Below, one piece after another: positions 1 through 5,094 of a DNA stretch of 5,141 nt (positions are counted from its first letter, which is position 1; the number at the start of each line of letters is the position of its first letter). The translations under genes were made by a program, and so were the position numbers. The DNA lies in the NCBI GenBank assembly GCA_905235425.1, contig CAJOKY010000187.1, positions 1 through 5,141 of the forward strand. The letters are read 5' to 3'. This stretch comes from an uncultured Selenomonadaceae bacterium. GTDB taxonomy: Bacteria; Bacillota; Negativicutes; Selenomonadales; Selenomonadaceae. The notes below the pieces were generated by a model, which was given only the letters and a program-made list of their open reading frames with translations, did not search any database and was not told the DNA's origin.

Positions 1-125
1 CGTTAGCGGGGAATTCAAGCCTGTGGAGCGTCAAGAAAACGTGAGTAGCTAAGGCAAAAGCGGACGCGGTGAAGCAGGAATGGGACATAAAAGTTTGTAA
101 CTTTTTATAAGTTCTCAGTAACGGT
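1..125 (+). mobile_element. IS200/IS605-family right end with decayed tnpB 3' end (left copy)
   Basis: This stretch is the 3' tail of a tnpB gene followed by the transposon right end, facing the gene at 129. In frame 1 it reads R-stop-RGIQACGAS-RKRE-stop; after a one-base shift the ending KADAVKQEW appears. TnpB proteins of this family typically end in an ACG-containing motif followed by something like KADAxKQE. Compared with the copy at 4969-5094 it has one deleted base, about nine substitutions, and the terminal stop is changed (GAA TGG instead of GAA TGA), so the coding tail is dead here. In IS605-type elements this region also encodes the 3' part of the omega RNA, whose guide is the DNA just past the right end. 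The last bases shared with the other copy are CAGTAACGGT, ending at 125, taken as the element boundary. The rest of the element lies outside the window. Confidence 0.75.
82..111 (+). promoter_or_regulatory. Possible outward promoter in the right end of the left IS copy
   Basis: GGGACA (82-87) and TATAAG (106-111) are separated by 18 bases and resemble a sigma-A -35/-10 pair (4/6 and 5/6 matches). The equivalent bases in the right copy, GAGACA and TATAAG, have the same spacing. A transcript would begin near 117-118, only about 11 nt before the ATG at 129, giving an almost leaderless mRNA. The T-rich TATAAG could instead be part of the right-end secondary structure recognised by the transposase, so this is tentative. 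Confidence 0.3.
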
Positions 126-128
126 GCG

Positions 129-776
129 ATGATGAAAAAATTCTTTATGATTTTTATGGCATTGATTATTTTATCGACGCCGTGTCTTGCTGAAAAAATA
201 TCTGATCATGAACAAATAAATCAGCTGATAATCGGCGAAAGAATGTATCGCGTGACACATCGCAATGACGAACATAAAAATTGCTTTGCGGAAAATGCCG
301 TGATTCGTACCAGTTGGCAGAGCGGCAATGTCAATTCTTTTGTTGGGCAACACCCCGCCGAAAGTTCGGCTGAAAATTTTAATGTAAATCGCTGTGGCGG
401 CGCTTTGATACATTTGAATAAAAACCGTGCATTTGTTGAATATCCGACAACTACTGTTCGCTCGGTAAAAATCAACGGCGAAGATGCCGTTTTGACTTCG
501 TACATGAGAATTTTGTATCGCGTTGAAAAAATTTCCGGCGAATGGAAAATTATCGAAATGATTTCCATAAATGAGGCTGATGAATTAAATCCTGCAATTT
601 CCGGCACAGATTTAAAAATTAATCCTGCCGACGTTAAAAATTTGCGAATTTCATATAAATGGCTGGCATATGCTCGGAAAAATGCCGGCGGAGAAATTTC
701 AGACAATCTTTTAGGCACTGACCGACCGGATGAAATTACAAAAATTTATGACGAAATTTTTAATTGGCTTAAGTAA
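129..776 (+). CDS. Secreted NTF2/SnoaL-like domain protein
   Basis: The 215-residue product starts with a clear Sec signal peptide: basic MMKK, a hydrophobic core at about 5-17, and a likely cleavage after TPCLA (residue 21). The cysteine at 19 lacks a good lipobox, so a soluble exported protein is more likely than a lipoprotein. Residues about 25-150 look like a SnoaL/NTF2-like alpha+beta barrel: an initial helix (DHEQINQLIIGERMYRV), a Phe/Ala-rich turn (NCFAENAVI), then alternating strands ending in RILYRVEKISGEWKIIEM, the usual last strands of this fold. Residues about 160-215 form a helical tail with the sequence SYKWLAYARKNAG. This fold binds many small ligands, so the substrate cannot be named. 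The start is ATG 129 or 132; neither has a strong Shine-Dalgarno, only a weak GGTG at 123-126. The IS right end stops three bases upstream, so the native promoter and ribosome site were probably displaced. A terminator follows at 805-837. Confidence 0.8.
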   Translation: MMKKFFMIFMALIILSTPCLAEKISDHEQINQLIIGERMYRVTHRNDEHKNCFAENAVIRTSWQSGNVNSFVGQHPAESSAENFNVNRCGGALIHLNKNRAFVEYPTTTVRSVKINGEDAVLTSYMRILYRVEKISGEWKIIEMISINEADELNPAISGTDLKINPADVKNLRISYKWLAYARKNAGGEISDNLLGTDRPDEITKIYDEIFNWLK

Positions 777-804
777 AAAATTTTCAAATTTCAAAATAAC
801 ATTT

Positions 805-837
805 AGCTCCGATAAAATGTTTGTCGGGGCTTTTTTT
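805..837 (+). terminator. Rho-independent terminator after the NTF2-like gene
   Basis: AGCTCCGATA (805-814) pairs with TGTCGGGGCT (822-831) over ten positions, including two G-U pairs, around a 7-base loop. A run of seven Ts follows (831-837). It lies 29 bases after the stop codon of the NTF2-like gene. Confidence 0.85.
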
Positions 838-866
838 ATGCTATAATTGAAATGCGAGGTGATACA

Positions 867-963
867 ATGCCGAGAATTTTTAAATAACAAAAAACAATAT
901 TGCCTTTGGTTAGTTGACGCGACGCCGTAAGAAATCGCAAAATTGATTTTGGCGGCTACATAA
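867..963 (+). pseudogene. Probable remnant of a small unknown gene
   Basis: A good ribosome site (GAGGTGA, 856-862) precedes ATG 867, which opens a frame of only MPRIFK before a stop at 885. One frame over, from 886, the sequence continues as NKKQYCLWLVDATP, a TAA stop (928-930), then EIAKLILAAT and stops from 961. Together they look like one short protein of about 30 residues broken by a one-base shift and by a single nonsense change; a G-to-T change of GAA would give the plausible ATPEEIAKLI. A TATAAT at 842-847 could be its -10, with no convincing -35. I do not recognise the family. The reconstruction is inference, and the region could also be ordinary leader DNA of the gene at 1033. Confidence 0.35.
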
Positions 964-986
964 TAAAATTTTACTGAAAAAAATTG

Positions 987-1014
987 TTGACAAAAAATGT
1001 TAAAATGATATCAA
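987..1014 (+). promoter_or_regulatory. Possible promoter of the flavin reductase gene
   Basis: A perfect TTGACA -35 lies at 987-992. The best-spaced -10 is TATCAA (1009-1014) with a 16-base spacer. The nicer TAAAAT at 1001-1006 is only 8 bases away and cannot pair with this -35. The start site would fall near 1021, inside the ribosome site, so the exact -10 is uncertain. Confidence 0.35.
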
Positions 1015-1032
1015 AGGAAAGGACGTGTTATT

Positions 1033-1608
1033 TTGAAAAAAGACATTGAAACAAAAATAGCAGTATTCCCGATGCCGGTGCTTATGATAGCGGCTTATGA
1101 CGAAAACGGCGTACCAAACGTGATGAATGCGGCGTGGGGCATGATTAGCGACATGGATAAAATCACGCTTTTCATTGACGAGGATCATAAGACGACGAAA
1201 AATATTCGCGCAGTCAAGGCGTTCACCGTGAGCATTGCCGATAAAGCACATATGGCGGAGGCGGATTTTTTAGGCATCGCTACAGGCAATAAAATGGCAG
1301 ATAAATTTGCACGTTCCGGCTTGCACGAGGTAAAAAGTTCGCACGTCAACGCGCCGATTATTGAAGAATTTCCCGTAACTATGGAATGTGAACTTTTGGA
1401 AATTGTCGAGACTGAAAATCTTCACGCGGTAGTTGGAAAAATTGTAAACGCCTGCGCGGATGAAAATGTTTTGGACGAAAAAGGCAAAGTCGATCCTGCG
1501 AAGATTAACGCGCTGATTTTTGACCAATTCCAAAACGGCTACTACGTTGTCGGCGAAAAAGTCGGCAAGGCGTGGAATGCAGGCGCCGCGCTTATGAAAA
1601 AGAAATAA
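1033..1608 (+). CDS. Flavin reductase / flavoredoxin-like FMN-binding protein
   Basis: The 191-residue product matches the flavin reductase-like split-barrel family, which includes flavoredoxins. These are soluble homodimers that bind FMN and pass electrons or reduce flavin; the physiological partner cannot be read from the sequence. Visible hallmarks are the opening FPMPVLMIAAYDENGVPNVM strand-turn-strand, AAWGMISDMDKITLFI with the small-residue stretch that usually contacts the flavin phosphate, DHKTTKNIRAVKAFTVSIA (a typical KTxxNI motif), and FLGIATGNKMADKFARSG around residues 77-94. The C-terminal part, with LHAVVGKIV and the NALIFDQFQNGYYVVGE segment, is also typical, and the length is normal. 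Start choice: TTG 1033 sits 9 bases after a strong AAAGGAAAGGA ribosome site (1013-1023), and the product begins with KKDIETK. It appears monocistronic, with a terminator directly after. Confidence 0.9.
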   Translation: MKKDIETKIAVFPMPVLMIAAYDENGVPNVMNAAWGMISDMDKITLFIDEDHKTTKNIRAVKAFTVSIADKAHMAEADFLGIATGNKMADKFARSGLHEVKSSHVNAPIIEEFPVTMECELLEIVETENLHAVVGKIVNACADENVLDEKGKVDPAKINALIFDQFQNGYYVVGEKVGKAWNAGAALMKKK

Positions 1609-1631
1609 TTTCAGCAGACGTATTATAAATA

Positions 1632-1665
1632 AAAAAAAGGCGGGCTTATGACGGCTCGTCGTTTT
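1632..1665 (+). terminator. Terminator after the flavin reductase gene (repeated type)
   Basis: GGCGGGC (1639-1645) pairs with GCTCGTC (1654-1660), with two G-U pairs, around the loop TTATGACG. A-tract bases upstream can pair with the T run at 1662-1665. The 27 bases from 1639 to 1665 are identical to 2727-2753, so this is a repeated terminator cassette. Confidence 0.75.
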
Positions 1666-1673
1666 AGTTATGC

Positions 1674-1702
1674 TTGACGATTAAACTTAATTAATATAAA
1701 AT
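1674..1702 (+). promoter_or_regulatory. Likely promoter of the glycosyltransferase gene
   Basis: TTGACG (1674-1679) and TAAAAT (1697-1702) are separated by exactly 17 bases, five of six consensus matches in each box, in AT-rich DNA between the terminator and the next gene. The start site would be near 1709, leaving about 48 nt of leader before TTG 1757. A second TATAAT at 1731-1736 has no matching -35. Confidence 0.5.
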
Positions 1703-1740
1703 TTTATAAAAATATTTTAATCGATAGCGATATAATTTGT

Positions 1741-1748
1741 GGAAAGGA
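1741..1748 (+). promoter_or_regulatory. Ribosome site that decides the glycosyltransferase start
   Basis: GGAAAGGA lies 8 bases before TTG 1757 and 33 bases before ATG 1782. The arrangement matches the flavin reductase gene in this window (GGAAAGGA, 9 bases, TTG). It therefore favours TTG 1757, which is in a different frame from the main glycosyltransferase frame, as the real initiation codon. ATG 1782 has no Shine-Dalgarno of its own. Confidence 0.6.
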
Positions 1749-1756
1749 CATTTTAA

Positions 1757-1816
1757 TTGGAACTCTTAGATCAACATTGGAATGAACACTACATCCGGCA
1801 AGGGGGGGGGCAGTAG
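1757..1816 (+). CDS. 5' exon-like leader frame of the glycosyltransferase, cut off by the G tract
   Basis: From TTG 1757 the frame encodes 19 residues, MELLDQHWNEHYIRQGGGQ, and stops at TAG 1814-1816, three bases after the G9 run. With eight Gs the same frame would read QGGGSSRPTFYIMRR and continue through the complete glycosyltransferase, giving 313 residues. With ten Gs it would stop at 1835-1837. The leader peptide has the helical, polar character expected ahead of a glycosyltransferase core and does not look like a gene of its own. The interpretation as the true N-terminus is inference from ribosome-site placement and frame logic. Confidence 0.55.
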   Translation: MELLDQHWNEHYIRQGGGQ

Positions 1817-2699
1817 CCGTCCTACTTTTTACATAATGCGCCGTAAACCCGGCGATATGGGTGGACTGTTTGCGTATTACGTATTTTTTGCCGGACAAAT
1901 TTGCGATGCGCTTAAAAAAGGTTATCTGCCTGTTGTTGATATGCAAAATTACCCCAGCATTTACCTTGATCCAAATTTGGTTGGAAAAGAAAATGCGTGG
2001 GAATATTATTTTCGTCAACCGGTAGGAGTAACCTTAGAAGAGGCTTATAACGGCGAAAATGTTTTGTTAGCCTCTGCACATTGGATTGACGGCGACGAAC
2101 GTCCCGGAAGTGGTAATGCTTTTTTTGAAAATACAAATGGATTATTGACTGAATGGCGTATGCTTGTAAAGCTCGGCTTGTTGCAGGTTCAGCCAAAATT
2201 GTACGAAGAAATTATCAGCTTACGTAATAAATTATTTGCGCCTAATGATCGTGTATTGGGAGTGGTATTGCGCGGGACGGATTATTTAGCCAGAAGACCA
2301 CACGGGCATTACATACAGCCGCCGATTGAATATGCCTTGACCAAAGTCATTGAAAAAATGAATGAATGGCATTGTAATAAAATCTTTTTAGCATCTGAAG
2401 ATGCAAAAATCATACAGACTTTTAAAAATATTTTTCAAGATACCTGCGTAATTCTTGATAGAATATATATATATTATGACGAAAAAAACGCTTTACCTAT
2501 TGCACTTTATCACATAAAAAGGGAAAATGATCCATATCTTTTGGGCAGAGAATATCTCTCACAAGTTTTAATTCTTTCTACGTGTAATTGCCTTGTAGCC
2601 GGAAGATGTGGAGCTACTATTGGCGCAATGATGATGGGAAATTTTGAAAATGTCTATACTTTCAATTTTGGCAAGTACGGAATGATTGGTATCGACTAG
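1782..2699 (+). CDS. Fucosyltransferase-like GT-B glycosyltransferase, probably phase-variable
   Basis: The uninterrupted frame encodes 305 residues from ATG 1782. It resembles bacterial glycosyltransferases related to the O-/alpha-1,6-fucosyltransferase (NodZ-like) group used in capsule, LPS or other surface glycans. Features: an N-terminal FYIMRRKPGDMGGLFAYYVF segment (16-35), which looks like the loop-helix of the first Rossmann half; GYLPVVDMQNYPSIY (47-61); NAWEYYFRQP (71-80); the donor-site-like VVLRGTDYLARRPHGH (161-176), whose RGTDY corresponds to the basic motif of fucosyltransferases; IFLASEDAKII (201-211); and a C-terminal CNCLVAGRCGATIGAMMMG segment (268-286). There is no signal peptide or membrane helix, so it is probably cytoplasmic. 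The acceptor and sugar cannot be stated. The start is problematic: ATG 1782 lacks a ribosome site, while the well-placed TTG 1757 is out of frame by one G in a G9 tract (1802-1810). The core fold begins after the tract, so weak initiation at 1782 might still give active enzyme. Confidence 0.75.
   Translation: MNTTSGKGGGSSRPTFYIMRRKPGDMGGLFAYYVFFAGQICDALKKGYLPVVDMQNYPSIYLDPNLVGKENAWEYYFRQPVGVTLEEAYNGENVLLASAHWIDGDERPGSGNAFFENTNGLLTEWRMLVKLGLLQVQPKLYEEIISLRNKLFAPNDRVLGVVLRGTDYLARRPHGHYIQPPIEYALTKVIEKMNEWHCNKIFLASEDAKIIQTFKNIFQDTCVILDRIYIYYDEKNALPIALYHIKRENDPYLLGREYLSQVLILSTCNCLVAGRCGATIGAMMMGNFENVYTFNFGKYGMIGID
1802..1810 (+). repeat. G9 homopolymer, candidate phase-variation tract
   Basis: Nine consecutive Gs lie near the 5' end of the glycosyltransferase gene, in DNA that otherwise has few G runs. 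Such tracts slip during replication. Here a change by one base decides whether the start at 1757 joins the main frame: 8 or 11 Gs ON, 9 or 10 OFF. A sequencing or assembly error in the run would look the same. Confidence 0.85.
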
Positions 2700-2718
2700 C
2701 CGTAATAAATTTTGCAAC

Positions 2719-2755
2719 AAAAAAACGGCGGGCTTATGACGGCTCGTCGTTTTTA
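2719..2755. terminator. Bidirectional terminator between converging genes (repeated type)
   Basis: CGGCGGGC (2726-2733) pairs with GCTCGTCG (2742-2749) around the loop TTATGACG. Flanking A5 (2721-2725) and T5 (2750-2754) extend the stem to 13 pairs, and each side provides a U run for one strand. It sits between the stop of the glycosyltransferase gene (2699) and the stop of the LRAT-domain gene (2787, opposite strand) and can serve both. Bases 2727-2753 repeat 1639-1665 exactly. Confidence 0.85.
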
Positions 2756-2786
2756 TTTACAAATTGAATTTCAAATTTAAATAACT

Positions 2787-3344
2787 CTAATATACAATTA
2801 CGTCATGGTGATCGGTCAACGCTTGAATCAGTCTATCTACTTGTTCGGATTCAGCAATTCCGGTTTTACACCAAATTGCAAAATGCTCGCAGTTATGCAA
2901 AAATAAATTGTAACCGCGATTTTTACCAGCCTTCGTATGTTCACGGGCGCGACGTACTGTTTCTTCCGGCGAATACAATTTTCTTTCTTCACCGAAAAGT
3001 AAATCATAAATCCATTTACACGTTTTGATAATTTCAAAAAGGCTTACACCGCCCACAGCACCTACAACATTTGAACCTAGTCCATGCGAAGGAACATCTA
3101 TTTTATGATCACCCTTGCGATAACCGAATTGATCAAAATCGATAGCATAACAATTATTGTCACCGTCAAGAAAACGTTTCAACGACGTTTCGCGAATAAT
3201 TCCGTCCATACAATCGCCGCTGTTATTATCCTTCGTGTAGTGAATAACTTTTTTATCGCCGCTGTAAACGCCGAAATGTTTGTAGCCGAAAATTTCGCAA
3301 TCGCGTTTAACGTAAATGATGTCACCGAATTTAATATTCGCCAT
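2787..3344 (-). CDS. LRAT-domain (NlpC/P60 superfamily) protein
   Basis: The 185-residue product has the hallmarks of the LRAT/HRASLS branch of the NlpC/P60 thiol enzymes: FGDIIYVKR at the N-terminus, YKHFGVYSG with His23, VIHYT with His35, and the diagnostic NCEHFAIWC with Cys152. Together they make a His-His-Cys catalytic set in the expected order. Eukaryotic members are thiol acyltransferases or phospholipases; bacterial ones are mostly uncharacterised, so an acyl-transfer, lipase or amidase role is only family-based. A glycine-rich segment (SHGLGSNVVGAVGGVS, about 86-101) followed by a helix FEIIKTCKWIYDLLF could touch membranes. No signal peptide is seen. Start: ATG 3344 has AGGTGG (3358-3353) 8 bases ahead; the GTG codons at 3356 and 3353 overlap that ribosome site and were rejected. 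It lies 23 bases after the YjiH-family gene on the same strand and is probably cotranscribed. Confidence 0.88.
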   Translation of the reverse strand: MANIKFGDIIYVKRDCEIFGYKHFGVYSGDKKVIHYTKDNNSGDCMDGIIRETSLKRFLDGDNNCYAIDFDQFGYRKGDHKIDVPSHGLGSNVVGAVGGVSLFEIIKTCKWIYDLLFGEERKLYSPEETVRRAREHTKAGKNRGYNLFLHNCEHFAIWCKTGIAESEQVDRLIQALTDHHDVIVY

Positions 3345-3367
3345 TGAAGTCACCACCTATTCAATAT

Positions 3368-4738
3368 TTAGCCGAAAATAAAATGTGCGGCAGGAGCGGC
3401 GATTAAAAGACTGATAATCGTACGCTCCAAAAAGAGAATGAAAAGTTCCGGCAAGCTTACGGGGATTTTTGAACCGAGAATCAAGCCGCCGACTTCCGAC
3501 AAATAAATCAACTGCGTTACTGAAATTACCGCGACAATAAATTTTGTCATCGGCGCGGTTATTGTACTTGCCGCGATAATTGACGGCGTAAACATATCAG
3601 TAAAGCCGACGATCATAGTTTTTGACGCCGCCTCTGCTTCAGGTACGTCGAGTAAATTTAAAAGCGGCATGAAAGGTTTACCCATCACGTCAAAAATCGT
3701 TGTGTTGTTCGCCAAAACCAATGCAAGCGTACCGATACACATAACTACCGGCAACACGCCGAACCACATACCCGCCGCATTTTTTATACTGCTTTCCATG
3801 AACTGTTCGACGCCGCGAAATTCCGCTACACGTTGACGCGCTAAGGCTAATCCATACTGAAATGACGAAGTGTAACCTTCCGGCAACTGTTCACCCATTG
3901 CCTTGCCTTCTACCAAAAATTCGTCTTTCTTAAGTGACAGTGGAGGTATTCTCGGCAGAATTACGGCGCAGACAAAGCCGACCGCGCAGATTAAAAGGTA
4001 GTACGCGCCGAAATATTCCATTAAGTCAACCTGCGCCAATACAACAATGCTGAAGGTTATCGATACGGCGGAAAATGTTGTGGAGATTATAGCCGCCTCG
4101 CGTTTTGAGTAGTAGCCGCCTTCGTACTGATTCGCCGTCAACATTACGCCCAGCGTGCCGTCGCCTATCCACGAAGTCATACAGTCAACCGCCGCGCGTC
4201 CGGGTATCGTGAAGACAGGGCGCATTATTTTTGTCAGCATTGCGCCGATAAATTCCAACAGTCCGAAGTCCAAAAGCAACGGTAAAAGCAAGCCTGCCAA
4301 TAAAAATATTACTACCAACACGGAAAGTAAATCGTTCAGTACAAAGCCGCCGCCGTCCGCGCAGGTTATCATGTGCAGGACGCTTTCATTGCCGTCCTCC
4401 GCGTCAATGCCCAAGTACGTAAGCCAAATAAAAACTGCGCCGATAATTCGTATTACTACCCACACCGCCGTTGTCGAAAAAGTATTTGCAACGATAGGGT
4501 ACGTCGCAATGAAATTCGGCTTGTGCAAAAATATTATTCCCAGCAGTGCGGAAGTTGTCACGATTATCAGACACAGTATCGGCAGAAATTCGCCTATCGC
4601 GTTGCTGATAATGTCAGCGATAATTTTTACTATGACCGTCCACTTGCCGTCATCTTGTACCGGAATCATAAACAAAAAAATTCCTATGATTGACGGCACT
4701 AAAAATCCCGCTAGTGAGCCGGTCTTTTTCTCTTCCAT
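3368..4738 (-). CDS. yjiH: YjiH-family membrane protein with nucleoside-recognition/Gate domain
   Basis: This 456-residue polytopic inner-membrane protein has about ten hydrophobic segments: roughly 10-27, 35-71, 80-108, 134-158, 205-235, 243-262, 322-343, 373-395, 398-422 and 430-455. The central SWIGDGTLGVMLTANQYEGG region (189-208) followed by KREAAIISTTFSAVSITF is characteristic of the nucleoside-recognition/Gate domain shared by YjiH, spore-maturation SpmA/B-like proteins and the FeoB membrane core. The matching half near MIVGFTDMFTPSIIAAS (375-391) looks like a second, inverted gate. A transport or channel role is likely, but no substrate is established for YjiH. The length is usual for the family. 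The start ATG 4738 has GGGAGGA (4758-4752) 13 bases upstream, slightly far, with a perfect palindrome between. It is the second gene of a minus-strand operon, after the BrnA-like small gene and before the LRAT-domain gene. Confidence 0.85.
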   Translation of the reverse strand: MEEKKTGSLAGFLVPSIIGIFLFMIPVQDDGKWTVIVKIIADIISNAIGEFLPILCLIIVTTSALLGIIFLHKPNFIATYPIVANTFSTTAVWVVIRIIGAVFIWLTYLGIDAEDGNESVLHMITCADGGGFVLNDLLSVLVVIFLLAGLLLPLLLDFGLLEFIGAMLTKIMRPVFTIPGRAAVDCMTSWIGDGTLGVMLTANQYEGGYYSKREAAIISTTFSAVSITFSIVVLAQVDLMEYFGAYYLLICAVGFVCAVILPRIPPLSLKKDEFLVEGKAMGEQLPEGYTSSFQYGLALARQRVAEFRGVEQFMESSIKNAAGMWFGVLPVVMCIGTLALVLANNTTIFDVMGKPFMPLLNLLDVPEAEAASKTMIVGFTDMFTPSIIAASTITAPMTKFIVAVISVTQLIYLSEVGGLILGSKIPVSLPELFILFLERTIISLLIAAPAAHFIFG

Positions 4739-4752
4739 AATTTGCGCAAATT
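4739..4752. promoter_or_regulatory. Perfect 14-bp palindrome between ribosome site and yjiH start
   Basis: AATTTGCGCAAATT is its own reverse complement and fills nearly all the space between the yjiH ribosome site and its ATG. Possible roles are a protein operator or a weak hairpin that tunes initiation. As RNA only about five pairs can form around a GCGC loop, so a DNA-binding site is the better guess. No second copy was seen in the window. Confidence 0.35.
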
Positions 4753-4765
4753 CCTCCCAAAAATT

Positions 4766-4966
4766 TTAACTCGCTATATTCTTTTTATTTTTTTCACGCA
4801 ACCGCGCCGGTCTAAACTTTTTAAGTTCTTCTTCAGTCATTTTCGGTATATCGCTGTAATCAATCTCATCATCAGACTTGGGAGCATTGGCTCTAATTCT
4901 TTGAAGTTGTTCTTCAGTCAATGGCGGCATACCTTTATAAATACGAATACTGCCCATAGTATTCAT
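4766..4966 (-). CDS. Small BrnA-antitoxin-like protein lacking the DNA-binding domain
   Basis: The 66-residue acidic then basic protein contains PPLTEEQLQRIRA (14-26) and DDEIDYSDIPKMTEEELKKF (32-51). The segment with (D/S)xEIDYSDIPxLTEE is typical of the linker in BrnA-type type II antitoxins, which normally continue into a ribbon-helix-helix or similar C-terminus that binds DNA. Here the protein ends in RPARLREKNKKNIAS, so that domain is missing. The two TEExL motifs look like an internal duplication. No BrnT-like toxin is adjacent: upstream sequence is the IS right end, two bases from the start codon. Start: ATG 4966 is preferred; TTG 4969 straddles the IS junction, and ATG 4957 is also possible. 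None has a good Shine-Dalgarno. The stop lies 27 bases before the yjiH start, suggesting an operon. Alternatively it is a complete small protein with an independent role. Confidence 0.6.
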   Translation of the reverse strand: MNTMGSIRIYKGMPPLTEEQLQRIRANAPKSDDEIDYSDIPKMTEEELKKFRPARLREKNKKNIAS

Positions 4967-4968
4967 CA

Positions 4969-5094
4969 ACCGTTACTGAGAACTTATAAAAAGCTACAAA
5001 CTTTAATGTCTCATTCCTGTTTCATCGCGTCCGCTTTTGCCTTAGCTACTTGCGTTTGGTATGACGCTCCACAGGCTTGAATTCCCCGCTAACG
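4969..5094 (-). mobile_element. IS200/IS605-family right end (right copy), inverted repeat of 1-125
   Basis: Read on the minus strand this is the same tnpB 3' end and right end as at 1-125, about 116 of 126 positions identical. Differences are clustered near 5051-5064. It points left, into the small BrnA-like gene whose ATG lies two bases beyond the shared boundary. With the left copy it frames the window in inverted orientation. The region also matches where an omega RNA 3' scaffold would lie; its guide would be the first bases of the BrnA-like gene. Confidence 0.75.
4983..5012 (-). promoter_or_regulatory. Possible outward promoter in the right IS copy
   Basis: On the minus strand GAGACA (5012-5007), an 18-base spacer and TATAAG (4988-4983) mirror the candidate promoter of the left copy. 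It would start transcription around ten bases before ATG 4966 and could drive the minus-strand operon. No other promoter for that operon is visible in the window. Confidence 0.3.

Noticed and set aside
129..200. NTF2-like protein as a lipoprotein
   Set aside because: The cysteine at 19 is preceded by STP, which does not fit a lipobox; a signal peptidase I site after residue 21 fits better.
221..718. 165-codon minus-strand open frame
   Set aside because: It lies opposite the NTF2-like gene, has no ribosome site or recognisable domain, and is explained by the codon use of the plus-strand gene.
1001..1006. TAAAAT as the -10 for TTGACA at 987-992
   Set aside because: The spacer would be 8 bases, too short for a sigma-A promoter.
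3084..3347. 87-codon plus-strand open frame opposite the LRAT gene
   Set aside because: It is a shadow of a gene with clear catalytic motifs on the other strand.
2787..3356. GTG 3356 as start of the LRAT-domain gene
   Set aside because: It falls within the ribosome site AGGTGG; ATG 3344 has correct spacing and begins directly at the conserved FGDIIYV region.
4155..4769. 204-codon plus-strand open frame opposite yjiH
   Set aside because: It is low-complexity Ser/Thr/Ile-rich sequence that mirrors the membrane codons of yjiH; no ribosome site and no domain.
1..5094. Terminal repeats as a CRISPR array or as ends of a new transposon carrying the cassette
   Set aside because: There are only two copies, inverted and 4.8 kb apart, and each reads as the end of tnpB in its own direction; no integrase or transposase lies between them.
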